Assembly (NCBI GenBank): GCA_009649835.1
Contig: PYCK01000116.1
Location: forward strand, 1-11,864
Direction: 5' to 3'
Origin: Candidatus Methanocomedens sp.
GTDB taxonomy: Archaea > Halobacteriota > Methanosarcinia > Methanosarcinales > Methanocomedenaceae
DNA length: 11,864 nucleotides
Positions 1-7,112 of the stretch are shown piece after piece. A model generated the notes under the pieces. That model was given only the letters and a program-made list of their open reading frames with translations, was not told the origin of the DNA and searched no databases. The translations under genes were made by a program, and so were the position numbers. Numbering within the stretch: the first letter of the stretch is position 1; each line of letters opens with the position of its first letter.

Positions 1-3
1 GTA

Positions 4-11
4 TCTATAAT
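4..11 (+). promoter_or_regulatory. TATA-like box upstream of L15e
   Basis: The sequence TCTATAAT resembles an archaeal TATA element. Archaeal transcripts usually start about 22-27 nt after the box centre, which here predicts a start near position 30-35 and a leader of about 85 nt before the L15e start codon. The match is short, no clear purine-rich BRE is visible at the window edge, and the upstream gene is unseen, so this is tentative. Confidence 0.3.
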
Positions 12-25
12 CCCCTTACAACATG

Positions 26-96
26 CCAGTTTCATAGGCGGGATACGTCCCGCAGGGATGTGGCCCCTTCAAGGGCTGAACCGTGAAACCTGGACA
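26..96 (+). other. Potential three-way-junction RNA in the L15e leader
   Basis: An outer stem can form between 26-34 and 84-93 (CCAGTTTCA with TGAAACCTGG, nine pairs and one bulged C at 89). Inside it lie a perfect 6-bp hairpin at 38-53 (GCGGGA, loop TACG, TCCCGC) and a second hairpin at 62-77 (four GC pairs plus one G-U wobble, six-base loop). The outer stem is followed directly by ACA at 94-96. It may be a regulatory leader of the ribosomal protein transcript or a small RNA. The ACA recalls an H/ACA guide, but two internal hairpins and no visible k-turn do not fit that class. Pairing was found by eye, with no covariation evidence. Confidence 0.35.
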
Positions 97-117
97 CTGA
101 TTAGGAGATAACGAAAC

Positions 118-708
118 ATGGCAAAATCAATGTATAGTCATATCAGGGATGCCTGGAAGGACCCTGACTCAACGTATGTACACGAACTCAGATGGCACAG
201 ACTCCAGGAATGGAGACGTGAAGCCGCAGTACAGAGAATAGACAAACCCACACGGCTTGACCGGGCACGCAGCCTCGGCTACAAGGCCAAACAGGGCATA
301 GTCATGGTCAGGGCAGGTATCAGGCGGGGCAGTGCCCGTAAACCACGCTACATCAGGGGCCGCCGGACCAAGCGTATGGGCATGAGCAAGATCACTCGCG
401 GCAAGAGCATCCAGCGCATTGCAGAAGAGCGGGCAGCACGCAAATTCCCCAACCTGCAGGTGCTCAACTCATACTGGGTAGGCGAGGACGGCAAGCACAA
501 ATGGTACGAGATCATTATGGTGGACCCGGCACATCCGGTCATTCAGAAAGACCCCAAATTGAATTGGCTATGCCGGCCCAACCAGAAAGGACGGGTCTTC
601 AGGGGCAAGACAAGTGCCGGAATAAAGGGCAGAGGCCAGCGCAAACGCGGCAAAGGCACTGAAAAGACCAGGCCCAGCATAAGGTCCCGCGGTAATTTAG
701 GTAAGTGA
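118..708 (+). CDS. rpl15e: Ribosomal protein L15e (eL15)
   Basis: This is a 196-residue, strongly basic protein of the usual length for archaeal L15e, a component of the large ribosomal subunit that binds 23S rRNA. The N-terminus ([16 protein letters not shown]) and the Arg/Lys-rich stretches around residues 63-90 and 158-196 are typical. The centre contains the family block around residues 114-150 ([21 protein letters not shown]). The ATG is preceded by GGAGA at 104-108, about 9-10 nt upstream. It is the first gene of the exosome superoperon here, but hairpins after its stop suggest it can end its own transcript. The stop codon lies inside the first of those hairpins. Confidence 0.95.
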   Translation: MAKSMYSHIRDAWKDPDSTYVHELRWHRLQEWRREAAVQRIDKPTRLDRARSLGYKAKQGIVMVRAGIRRGSARKPRYIRGRRTKRMGMSKITRGKSIQRIAEERAARKFPNLQVLNSYWVGEDGKHKWYEIIMVDPAHPVIQKDPKLNWLCRPNQKGRVFRGKTSAGIKGRGQRKRGKGTEKTRPSIRSRGNLGK

Positions 709-733
709 GGTCTGTGACCTCACGTCATTTTTT
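705..733 (+). terminator. Hairpin plus T-tract at the L15e stop
   Basis: Bases 705-712 pair perfectly with 716-723 (GTGAGGTC, loop TGT, GACCTCAC), an 8-bp stem that includes the L15e stop codon at 706-708. It is followed after four bases by six Ts (728-733). Archaeal termination relies mainly on the U-tract, so the T6 is the important part and the stem may act mostly as a 3'-end stabiliser. Confidence 0.5.
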
Positions 734-734
734 A

Positions 735-753
735 CAGGTTTTGGGTAAACCTG
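735..753 (+). other. Second hairpin after L15e
   Basis: Bases 735-741 pair with 747-753 (CAGGTTT, loop TGGGT, AAACCTG), a perfect 7-bp stem that starts two bases after the T6 tract. With the preceding hairpin it forms a tandem pair between L15e and the next gene. It could be a second part of a 3'-end signal or a processing site. No T-tract follows it directly. Confidence 0.35.
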
Positions 754-784
754 GATCCCCATTAACTATCTGTCATAGCGGGTA

Positions 785-802
785 ACTTATTGTACTTTAA
801 AT
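785..802 (+). promoter_or_regulatory. AT-rich promoter candidate before the COG1325 gene
   Basis: The 67 bases between the second hairpin and the next ATG contain AT-rich stretches, CTTATTGTA around 786-794 and CTTTAAAT at 795-802. Either could be a TATA element. A start 22-27 nt after their centres falls at about 811-825, at or very near the ATG at 820, which would give an almost leaderless transcript. Neither element is a strong consensus match. Confidence 0.3.
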
Positions 803-819
803 GAAAATCAGATTTAGGA

Positions 820-1278
820 ATGATTCATTATATCCATCTGCGCACAATTGCACAGGCCACAGAAGACCCGGAAAAGGTACGATCAGCCCTGAAGCTACTT
901 CTCCCTCCTCCGGGTCAATTAGCAAAAAAAGATTCGATCACCGTGCATGAGACCGTCACTACAGGGTACCACGGTAACTCCATTATCGTGATGGAGGCAG
1001 AGCTAAAGAAAAACAAGGACTGCCAGTATGTGGTTGATCTTATAAGGGAACACCTGGGACCTGCAGGTATTTCCCAGCTTGCAGCCGAACTACCGCAACG
1101 TGTGGATGATGACTGCACCCTGTACATCAGGTTTAATAAGCAGGAAGCATATCTGGGCAAATTGATGACGACCACAAAATCCGATTCCATCCTTGTACGG
1201 ATAAAAATAAAAGCCTATCCGGCCAGGGCCGATAAAGCGATACAAGTCGCCCTGTCACTTTTGGGCGAAGGAGACTGA
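820..1278 (+). CDS. Predicted exosome RNA-binding protein (COG1325 type)
   Basis: This 152-residue protein matches the archaeal family predicted from gene neighbourhood to be an exosome-associated RNA-binding protein with a dsRBD-like fold. The N-terminal IHLRTIAQATEDPEKV and the central TVHETVTTGYHGNSIIVMEAEL are characteristic. The C-terminal half carries the expected RFNKQEAYLGKL and VRIKIKAYP segments. The ATG at 820 must be close to the true start because the family sequence begins there and an in-frame TGA lies at 802-804 with no other start between. AGGA directly abuts the ATG with no spacer, so initiation is probably leaderless. It sits 2 nt before rnp3. Its biochemical role is largely inferred from its position in this operon. 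Confidence 0.85.
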   Translation: MIHYIHLRTIAQATEDPEKVRSALKLLLPPPGQLAKKDSITVHETVTTGYHGNSIIVMEAELKKNKDCQYVVDLIREHLGPAGISQLAAELPQRVDDDCTLYIRFNKQEAYLGKLMTTTKSDSILVRIKIKAYPARADKAIQVALSLLGEGD

Positions 1279-1280
1279 TC

Positions 1281-1994
1281 ATGGGCATAATAAAGAGTTC
1301 GAACTTCTATGACCTTAACGTCCATACACTGCCTGACTATGCAGACTCCCCATCAAGGATGATACTGGAAGCAAAATATATGGGATATTCAGGCATCTGC
1401 CTGACCTCGATCAATACTGCCAATACATTCCATGGTACTGACATAACCATGCCAACGCCCAGGGATTTTGAGATCTATACCGGAATCGAGATCCAGGCAG
1501 ATAATTTATCCAAACTGAACAAATATATAAACAGGTCAATGAACAAAGTGGATATCATCACTGTCAGCGGGGGGGATGAGGATATAAATCGTGGGGCCGT
1601 AGAGAATGGGCGCGTGGACATACTTGCCCACCCTGCATCCCGGGGTAAACCCTTAAACCATGTATTATCTAAAGCTGCGGCAGATAACGGCGTGGCCATT
1701 GACTTCAATATAGATGCCCTGATCCGGCACAGGGGGGGCAGCAGGGTCAGGATACTCAGTGCCATCAGGCAGAATGCCAGGCTGGCACGCAAATTTGACG
1801 CACCCATGGTCATCACCAGTAATGCCAGGTCACACTATGACCTGCGCGGACCCAGGGAGATGATGGCACTGGGAATGCTAATGGGTATGACCCAGGAAGA
1901 AGCATTACATGCACTATCAACGGTACCCGGCTCTATTATTAACAGGAACCGGAATAACAACCGCATTATGGATGGAGTGGAAGTGGTACAATGA
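1281..1994 (+). CDS. rnp3: RNase P protein component 3 (Rpp30 homologue)
   Basis: This is a 237-residue homologue of eukaryotic Rpp30, a TIM-barrel protein related to PHP phosphoesterases. With Rnp2 it supports the catalytic domain of RNase P RNA in removing tRNA 5' leaders. Visible landmarks are YDLNVHT at residues 10-16, DILAHP at 113-118, a strand VAIDFNID at 138-145, and the hallmark VITSNARSHYDLRGPRE at 177-193. GGAG at 1270-1273, within the end of the previous gene, is a well-placed ribosome binding site, and the intergenic gap is 2 nt. The 3' end overlaps rnp2 by ATGA, so the two partner subunits are translationally coupled, which suits their known pairing in archaeal RNase P. Confidence 0.93.
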   Translation: MGIIKSSNFYDLNVHTLPDYADSPSRMILEAKYMGYSGICLTSINTANTFHGTDITMPTPRDFEIYTGIEIQADNLSKLNKYINRSMNKVDIITVSGGDEDINRGAVENGRVDILAHPASRGKPLNHVLSKAAADNGVAIDFNIDALIRHRGGSRVRILSAIRQNARLARKFDAPMVITSNARSHYDLRGPREMMALGMLMGMTQEEALHALSTVPGSIINRNRNNNRIMDGVEVVQ

Positions 1995-2548
1995 AGATCC
2001 TGCCCCCTACTTTGAGAGAATCGAACAGGTATCTGGCTATCTCCGTAACATCAGAAGGGGACATACCAAGGCGGGACCTTGTTAATGAAATACTCTTTTG
2101 TGCAGCGACACTTCACGGGGATGCAGGGAGCAGTGAGATGGGTATCCGCCTCCTTTCGTTCGAGGAGAACAAGGGTATAATCCAGTGCAGGATGGACAGG
2201 GTATGGGAGACAAGGGCCGTGCTTGCAACCGTAACATCGATAAAGGGGATGCGGACCAGGATAAAGGTACTGGGCGTATCGGGAACCGTTAGGGGAGCGA
2301 CAGAAAAGTATTTACTAACGCAAGACATAAATGAGCCCGAACCAGAGAGAAAAAGAACCCAAACAATAAAAGAAAGTAGGATGATCATAGATGTGGGGAC
2401 TATTTCCGGTGAAGTAGTAAACCGGAATAATAACGAAATTGATTTATTGTCAGAGGACCCACATTCTTTAGAAATATTAAATCGTTCTAATACCAGATAT
2501 TTTGGTATTACGGTTTTTGACATTAAAGATAAGGAGATTGATGTATAA
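1991..2548 (+). CDS. rnp2: RNase P protein component 2 (Pop5 homologue), C-terminally extended
   Basis: This is the Pop5 homologue that pairs with Rnp3 in archaeal RNase P. The family core spans residues 1 to about 108: [13 protein letters not shown] at the N-terminus, a middle [14 protein letters not shown] segment, and the closing [14 protein letters not shown] at 95-108. The protein is 185 residues against roughly 120-150 for many archaeal Pop5 proteins. Residues 109-185 form an AT-rich, polar extension with no motif I recognise. Translation begins inside the rnp3 stop (ATGA) and ends inside the psmA start (TAATG). The extension's DNA holds two perfect inverted repeats, so it may carry RNA-level signals as well as coding sequence. 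Confidence 0.9.
   Translation: MKILPPTLRESNRYLAISVTSEGDIPRRDLVNEILFCAATLHGDAGSSEMGIRLLSFEENKGIIQCRMDRVWETRAVLATVTSIKGMRTRIKVLGVSGTVRGATEKYLLTQDINEPEPERKRTQTIKESRMIIDVGTISGEVVNRNNNEIDLLSEDPHSLEILNRSNTRYFGITVFDIKDKEIDV
2404..2427 (+). repeat. Inverted repeat in the rnp2 3' extension
   Basis: TTCCGGT (2404-2410) and ACCGGAA (2421-2427) are perfect reverse complements around a 10-base loop. It is a 7-bp stem inside coding sequence. No T-tract follows. It lies in the unusual rnp2 extension upstream of psmA, together with a second hairpin at 2488-2510. Confidence 0.4.
2488..2518 (+). terminator. Hairpin plus T5 inside the end of rnp2, before psmA
   Basis: TAATACCA (2488-2495) pairs perfectly with TGGTATTA (2503-2510), giving 8 bp with a 7-base loop. 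Three bases later a T5 run occurs at 2514-2518, ending 29 nt before the psmA start codon. This arrangement could attenuate transcription or form a processed 5' end for the psmA part of the operon. Because it is inside an open reading frame, it would act only on untranslated or uncoupled message. Functional status is inference. Confidence 0.35.
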
Positions 2549-3360
2549 TGCAGATGGCACCTCAAATGGGATATGATCGAGCGATAACGGTTTTTAGTCC
2601 CGACGGTAGGTTGTTCCAGGTAGAATATGCCCGGGAAGCTGTTAAACGCGGAACAACGGCAGTAGGAGTAAAGGCAGTAGACGGCGTTGTGCTGCTTGTA
2701 GATAAACGAATAACAAGTAAACTACTTGAAGCTGATTCTATTGAAAAGATATTCCAGATCGACGATCATATGGGTGCAGCCACATCTGGTCTTGTGGCTG
2801 ATGCCAGGGCACTGATAGACAGGGCGCGGGTAGAGTCCCAGATCAATAAAGTATCATATGATGAACCCATTGGCGTGGAAGTCCTGGCTAAGAAGATCTG
2901 CGATTTCAAGCAGACCTATACCCAGTACGGTGGAGTCAGGCCATTTGGTACGGCATTATTGATCGCCGGTGTGGAAGACTCTGCGGCAAGGCTTTTTGAG
3001 ACCGACCCCAGCGGTGCCCTGCTTGAATACAAAGCCACCGGAATAGGTGCAGGCCGGGCCGAGGTAATGGAAGTCTTTGAAGAGAAGTATACCGATGATA
3101 TCAAACTCACGGATGCTATCTTGCTGGGTCTGGAAGCTCTTTATAATACAACAGAGGGCAAGTTTGATGCTTCTACCATCGAGGTGGGTGTGGTCGAACT
3201 TGAGACCAAGCAGTTCAAGAAACTCAGTTCCGAAGAGGTTGCCGATTATGTCAATGTGATACTGGAAGCCCATTCAGAGGAAGAAGAAACCGGAACTGAA
3301 GAAGAAGCTGAAGAAACTGAAAGTGAAGAGATGACCGAAGAAGAGACAGGGGAAGAATAA
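2548..3360 (+). CDS. psmA: 20S proteasome alpha subunit
   Basis: This forms the outer rings of the archaeal 20S proteasome, gating entry and docking regulatory ATPases such as PAN. The N-terminus [20 protein letters not shown] carries the gate YDR motif at residues 9-11, followed by the alpha signature [12 protein letters not shown] at 20-31. Lys67 in SIEKIFQ corresponds to the pocket lysine that binds HbYX termini of the ATPases. The fold is complete to about residue 242. Residues 243-270 are an extra tail made almost wholly of Glu, Thr, Ser and Gly. AAGGAG at 2531-2536 lies inside rnp2, and the start overlaps the rnp2 stop by 1 nt. No beta subunit gene is in this window, as is usual for this operon. 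Confidence 0.97.
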   Translation: MQMAPQMGYDRAITVFSPDGRLFQVEYAREAVKRGTTAVGVKAVDGVVLLVDKRITSKLLEADSIEKIFQIDDHMGAATSGLVADARALIDRARVESQINKVSYDEPIGVEVLAKKICDFKQTYTQYGGVRPFGTALLIAGVEDSAARLFETDPSGALLEYKATGIGAGRAEVMEVFEEKYTDDIKLTDAILLGLEALYNTTEGKFDASTIEVGVVELETKQFKKLSSEEVADYVNVILEAHSEEEETGTEEEAEETESEEMTEEETGEE

Positions 3361-3390
3361 CCCATCTCAATATAAATTGTTGGTTTGATC

Positions 3391-4086
3391 ATGGTCACGC
3401 TGGATGATGCCGTAATTGCCAGGCTTAAGAAAGGTGGGAAGCAGTTCGAAGTATATGTAGACCCTGATGCAGCTTTTTCCATGAAAAGGGGTGAAGAGAT
3501 AGACATGGAAAAGGTACTGGCAGTTGAAGAAGTTTTTGAAAATGCCAGCAAGGGCGACCGTCCTGCAGAAAGTGATATTGATAATACATTCGAGACACAG
3601 GATACATTAGAAATTGCCAGGCAGATCATCCTGCATGGTGAGATACACCTGACAACAGAGCAGCGGAAAAAGATACTTGAGGACAAAAAACGCCAGATAA
3701 TCAGCATAATCGCTGCCAATGCCATTAATCCCCAGACCAAGACCCCGCATCCGCCTACGAGGATCGAACATGCCATGGAGGAAGCGGGTGTGCATATTGA
3801 TACCATGAAGAGTGTGGATGACCAGGTAAATATCGTGATGAAGGCGATACGCCCCATAATCCCCATACGTTTTGAAGAGGTCAGTATCGCAATAAAGATC
3901 GGTACGGATTATGCCCCGAAAGCTTATGGCCCGTTATCTAAATTCGGCACACTCACAAAAGAAGAATGGCAAAAGGATGGTTCATGGATCGGCGTGGTCA
4001 CAATACCTGCTGGTTTGCAGGACGACCTGTTCGGTCTGGTTAATCACCTGACCAAAGGAAACGCAGAGATAAAGATCCTGAAATGA
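3391..4086 (+). CDS. sdo1: SBDS family ribosome maturation protein
   Basis: This is a 231-residue homologue of SBDS/Sdo1, which in eukaryotes helps release eIF6 from the 60S subunit with an elongation-factor-like GTPase. The archaeal protein is thought to act in large-subunit maturation. The N-terminal domain (MVTLDDAVIARLKKGGKQFEV, then EEVFENASKGDRPAE) and the second domain (ARQIILHGEIHLT, then QTKTPHPPTRIEHAMEEA) are clear. I chose ATG 3391 over an in-frame TTG six bases upstream because the family begins MVxLDDAVIARLK. The Shine-Dalgarno is weak here, only GGTTTGATC just before the ATG. It lies 30 nt after psmA and 42 nt before rrp4. Confidence 0.93.
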   Translation: MVTLDDAVIARLKKGGKQFEVYVDPDAAFSMKRGEEIDMEKVLAVEEVFENASKGDRPAESDIDNTFETQDTLEIARQIILHGEIHLTTEQRKKILEDKKRQIISIIAANAINPQTKTPHPPTRIEHAMEEAGVHIDTMKSVDDQVNIVMKAIRPIIPIRFEEVSIAIKIGTDYAPKAYGPLSKFGTLTKEEWQKDGSWIGVVTIPAGLQDDLFGLVNHLTKGNAEIKILK

Positions 4087-4128
4087 AATTCAAATTATTA
4101 CAAGATTATCAGGTTGAGGTTATAAAAA

Positions 4129-4842
4129 ATGGATAAGCACATTGTGGTGCCTGGCGATTTTCTTTCTGACGATGTCAAAAAAGCAGGAGACGGCACCTAT
4201 GTGAGTGAAGGAAAGGTTTATTCAAATCTTTACGGACTTGCAAGTGAAAAGGAGAAGATACGGGTTGTTTCTTTATCAGGGAAATATATTCCGCAGGGTG
4301 GGGATCTGATCGTGGCCACTGTGAGCGAGATTACTTTCTCGAACTGGATAATGGATATCAAATCACCATATGAGGGACTGCTCAATGTGTCTGAATATCC
4401 AAGACGTATTGATTCCTCTGACATGGTTAAATACCTGGATGTTGGTTCATCCGTGCTCGTTATGGTTAAGAATGTTTCACGTTCCATGAAGGTAGAACTA
4501 ACAATGAGGAACAATAGGTTAAAACCCATAACCAGTGGTAGGATTGTCCAGGTCTCAGCAGTAAAAGTACCAAGGATGATAGGCAGGGGTGGATCCATGA
4601 TATCTATGTTGAAAAAGGAGACAAACTGCAACATCGCTGTGGGCCAGAACGGAGTCATCTGGATAACGGGCAAGGACCGTGATATGGATAAGGCTGTAGA
4701 AGCGATACAGATTATTGAAAATGAAGCTCATATTAATGGACTCACTGATCGGATAAGTGGTTTTTTAAAAGGAGATGTGGAAAAAGAACCCGAAACAGCG
4801 AAACCGGCAGGTTCGGAGATTTTGGATGAACTACTGGACTGA
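4129..4842 (+). CDS. rrp4: Exosome RNA-binding cap subunit Rrp4
   Basis: Rrp4 forms part of the three-subunit cap on the archaeal exosome and feeds RNA into the Rrp41/Rrp42 ring. The 237-residue protein has the usual three parts: an N-terminal domain (1-50, including IVVPGDFL), an S1 domain (about 53-128), and a KH-type domain (about 137-205) with the loop GRGG at 152-155 in VKVPRMIGRGGSMI. The last 20 residues are acidic and may be a flexible tail. GAGGT at 4116-4120 is a good ribosome binding site, 8 nt from the ATG. It precedes rrp41 by 36 nt, so three exosome subunits are encoded in a row. Csl4 and DnaG, the other usual cap components, are not in this window. Confidence 0.95.
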   Translation: MDKHIVVPGDFLSDDVKKAGDGTYVSEGKVYSNLYGLASEKEKIRVVSLSGKYIPQGGDLIVATVSEITFSNWIMDIKSPYEGLLNVSEYPRRIDSSDMVKYLDVGSSVLVMVKNVSRSMKVELTMRNNRLKPITSGRIVQVSAVKVPRMIGRGGSMISMLKKETNCNIAVGQNGVIWITGKDRDMDKAVEAIQIIENEAHINGLTDRISGFLKGDVEKEPETAKPAGSEILDELLD

Positions 4843-4878
4843 TCGATTGAGTTGAGAGAGGAAAGAGAGGAATTGTAA

Positions 4879-5916
4879 ATGGCAGACAAACCAGAAAAGT
4901 TCATAGATGAAAATGGCATTCGTTCTGACGGAAGGCGGGCCAACGAGATAAGGGATGTTAAAATCGAGGTCGGTGTATTGAGCCGGGCCGATGGTTCGTG
5001 TTATCTTGAATTCGGTAAAAATAAGGTAATGGCAGCAGTTTACGGTCCGAGGGAAGTACACCCCAGGCACCAGCAAAAATCCAACAGGGCTATTGTAAGG
5101 TACAAGTACAATATGGCTTCTTTTTCAGTAGAGGACCGCAAGCGTCCCGGGCCTGACCGTCGCAGTATTGAAGTTTCGAAGGTGAGCCGTGAAGCTCTTG
5201 AGGACCAGATATTCACTGAATATTTCCCTAAATCTGCAATAGATGTTTTTGTGGAGGTCTTGCAGGCAGATGCAGGTACAAGGACGGCGGCCCTTAATGC
5301 GGCATCCGTTGCCCTGGCAGATGCAGGAATCCCAATGAGGTCACTGGTCTCGGCGTGTGCTGTCGGGAAGGTCGATGATACTCTTGTCCTGGACCTGAAC
5401 AAGGATGAGGATAATTACGGCCAGGCAGATATGCCTATAGCAATGACACCTGATGGTAAGATCACACTGCTCCAGATGGACGGCCACCTTACTCAAGAGG
5501 AGTTCAAGCAGGGCCTGGAAATGGCACAGGAAGGGTGCAGGCAGGTATATGAAATGCAAAGGAAGGCACTGATGGATCATTATTCTAAGAAAACAGAGGT
5601 GTTGAGCACTGAGGTCACTGCTGCAGAGGATGTCAAGGGAGATGCACCGGAGGAACCCGAAGATGTCACTCAGGTCGAGGTATTAGAAGATACTGAAGAT
5701 ACCAAAAAAATTGACGATACCAACGAAACCGGAGATACCAAGGAAACTGAAGGTACAAAAGAAACCGGAGATACTGAAGAAACTGAAGATACCGTCAAGG
5801 CAGGCGATGTGGAGGAGTTGGAGGATTCCGGCGAAGAGGTTCCTGACACTGGGGAAAACGCTGATGAGACCGACGGTCAAATGGATGAAAGTGAGGAGGA
5901 GATTTCAAATGAATAA
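4879..5916 (+). CDS. rrp41: Exosome catalytic subunit Rrp41, with long acidic tail
   Basis: This is the catalytic RNase PH-fold subunit of the archaeal exosome hexamer, which degrades RNA 3' to 5' with phosphate and can add tails from NDPs. The core covers about residues 1-240: [18 protein letters not shown] (15-32), [10 protein letters not shown] (55-64), [15 protein letters not shown] (93-107), the phosphate-site region [16 protein letters not shown] (131-146), and the acidic active-site block [13 protein letters not shown]178 and D184 in that block match the paired catalytic aspartates of the family. The protein is 345 residues, about 100 longer than the roughly 240-260 usual in archaea. 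Residues 245-345 are a Glu/Asp/Thr-rich tail with hexapeptide repeats. GAGG at 4867-4870 precedes the ATG, and the 3' end overlaps rrp42 by 8 nt. Confidence 0.96.
   Translation: MADKPEKFIDENGIRSDGRRANEIRDVKIEVGVLSRADGSCYLEFGKNKVMAAVYGPREVHPRHQQKSNRAIVRYKYNMASFSVEDRKRPGPDRRSIEVSKVSREALEDQIFTEYFPKSAIDVFVEVLQADAGTRTAALNAASVALADAGIPMRSLVSACAVGKVDDTLVLDLNKDEDNYGQADMPIAMTPDGKITLLQMDGHLTQEEFKQGLEMAQEGCRQVYEMQRKALMDHYSKKTEVLSTEVTAAEDVKGDAPEEPEDVTQVEVLEDTEDTKKIDDTNETGDTKETEGTKETGDTEETEDTVKAGDVEELEDSGEEVPDTGENADETDGQMDESEEEISNE
5725..5796 (+). repeat. 18-bp tandem repeat, four units, in rrp41
   Basis: Four consecutive 18-base units begin at 5725, 5743, 5761 and 5779. Each starts GAAAC and encodes [18 protein letters not shown] and ETEDTV. 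Degenerate flanking units (KIDDTN at 5707-5724 before, KAGDVE after) extend the hexapeptide register. Units differ by a few bases, many of which change the amino acid while keeping the charge pattern. It is a coding minisatellite within the acidic tail of Rrp41. Confidence 0.9.
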
Positions 5917-6688
5917 GGAAATTGTTTCAATTATCCAGAAGGACCAACTGTACAATCTGATGCTAAAAGGGGAGCGTGCAGACGGCCGTGCGTTTGACGA
6001 GACCAGGGAAATTAAGATTGAAACCGGTGTAATAGAAAAAGCAGAAGGTTCGGCCAGTGTGGAAATTGGCGATACTAAAATAATTGCCGGTGTGAAGATC
6101 AGCCCGGGAACGCCTTTTCCTGATACACCTGATGTAGGCGTGATAATTACCAGCCTGGAACTTATACCTCTTGCATCCCCTGAATTCGAATCAGGTCCTC
6201 CCCGGGAGAAAGCCGTAGAACTCGCAAGGGTGACTGATCGAGGCATCAGGGAATCCGGCGCAATAGATTTAAAGAAGTTGTGCATTATTGAGGGCGAAAA
6301 GGTCTGGATGATTTTCATCGACATACATGTGCTGGATGATGGCGGTAATATAATGGATGCTGCTGCACTTGGTTCGATAGCTGCATTGCTTACAGCCACA
6401 ATCCCGGCAGAGCGTTATGGACTGGGTGAAGATGCACCGTTGCCAATGAGAGATATACCGGTATCTGTAACTGCCGTGGATATAGGCGGCGGAATTCTAT
6501 TTGATCCATCTCTTCAGGAGGAAAGGGTCGCAAACACAAAATTAACTGTGATCCCAAATCAGGAAGGCGCAATTGTCGGCATGCAGAAGAGCGGCAATGG
6601 ATCATTATCACCGGATCAGATCAACCACATAGTAGAAGTGGCCTGTAAGAAGGCACAGGATATAAGAGAAAAATTCCTGGAGATTTAG
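5909..6688 (+). CDS. rrp42: Exosome ring subunit Rrp42
   Basis: Rrp42 is the non-catalytic RNase PH-fold partner that alternates with Rrp41 in the exosome hexamer and contributes to RNA binding at the shared active site. The 259-residue length is normal. Landmarks are [20 protein letters not shown] (20-39), the block [20 protein letters not shown], and [20 protein letters not shown] leading to [16 protein letters not shown]. Family residues equivalent to the Rrp41 catalytic aspartates are not conserved here, as expected. I place the start at ATG 5909, with GGAGG at 5895-5899. The open frame continues upstream through the rrp41 repeat region, but that is only a consequence of the low-complexity sequence. 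The start lies within the last codons of rrp41, giving an 8-nt overlap and probable coupled 1:1 synthesis. Confidence 0.95.
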   Translation: MNKEIVSIIQKDQLYNLMLKGERADGRAFDETREIKIETGVIEKAEGSASVEIGDTKIIAGVKISPGTPFPDTPDVGVIITSLELIPLASPEFESGPPREKAVELARVTDRGIRESGAIDLKKLCIIEGEKVWMIFIDIHVLDDGGNIMDAAALGSIAALLTATIPAERYGLGEDAPLPMRDIPVSVTAVDIGGGILFDPSLQEERVANTKLTVIPNQEGAIVGMQKSGNGSLSPDQINHIVEVACKKAQDIREKFLEI

Positions 6689-6692
6689 GATT

Positions 6693-7112
6693 ATGGCGAA
6701 AAAATATACCCGTAAAGGTCACAAGACCCGGTCAGCAGGCAGGTTCGGAGTCCGTTACGGTAGGAAGAACCGGAAACTGGTTGCCGATATCGAAGAACGT
6801 ATGAGACAGGGATATAAATGCCCCAGGTGCGGTATTATTGCAATCCGCCGTACCGATACTGGTATCTGGAACTGCAAGAAATGTGATTATACCTTTGCAG
6901 GCGGTACATATGTACCAAAGACATCTGTTGGGCTTGTTGCAGCAAGGTCTGTCAAGAAGGCAACAGAACCTGATATGGTCTTTGAGGAACTGAAAGATAT
7001 CATACCCGGGACCATTGAAGCTGAAGAGACCGGTGAGGAAGTGGAAACTGAAGTAGATGCTGTATCAGAAGTTGCAACTGATGTTCAAGCTGAAGTTGAA
7101 ATGGATGAATAA
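6693..7112 (+). CDS. rpl37ae: Ribosomal protein L37Ae (eL43), with acidic tail
   Basis: This is a zinc-ribbon protein of the large ribosomal subunit. The basic N-terminus MAKKYTRKGHKTRSAGRFG and the four-cysteine zinc site C43-x2-C46 and C61-x2-C64 (CPRC, CKKC) are diagnostic. Archaeal L37Ae usually ends at about 90 residues, near the SVKKA here at 86-90. This one has 139, with residues 95-139 forming an acidic Glu/Val/Thr tail. A negatively charged tail on an rRNA-binding protein is unexpected. GGAGAT at 6679-6684 lies within the end of rrp42, four bases separate the two genes, and the frame remains open in the same style after the TAA stop. Confidence 0.93.
   Translation: MAKKYTRKGHKTRSAGRFGVRYGRKNRKLVADIEERMRQGYKCPRCGIIAIRRTDTGIWNCKKCDYTFAGGTYVPKTSVGLVAARSVKKATEPDMVFEELKDIIPGTIEAEETGEEVETEVDAVSEVATDVQAEVEMDE

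Noticed and set aside
53..100. C/D box small RNA in the L15e leader (CTGA at 76-79 and 97-100)
   Set aside because: The two CTGA boxes are present, but no acceptable C box (RTGATGA) is found; the best candidate, GGGATGT, is poor, and the C'-D spacing is too short.
3369..3380. TATA-like sequence (ATATAAATTG) before the SBDS gene as a promoter
   Set aside because: A start 22-27 nt after its centre would fall at about 3397-3402, downstream of the SBDS ATG at 3391. It is more likely just AT-rich spacer.
3385..3390. TTG at 3385 as the SBDS start
   Set aside because: The family begins MVxLDDAVIARLK, matching ATG 3391. The TTG adds two residues with no better ribosome binding site.
3246..3866. A 206-codon Ser-rich open frame on the - strand over the psmA end and the SBDS gene
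   Set aside because: It is antisense to two well-supported genes. The Ser-rich composition comes from reading the Glu-rich psmA tail (GAA/GAG codons) backwards.
5711..5908. Upstream in-frame extension of Rrp42 through the rrp41 tail
   Set aside because: The extension is a frame-shifted reading of the 18-bp repeats (Lys/Pro/Ile-rich). The family N-terminus and a good ribosome binding site both support ATG 5909.
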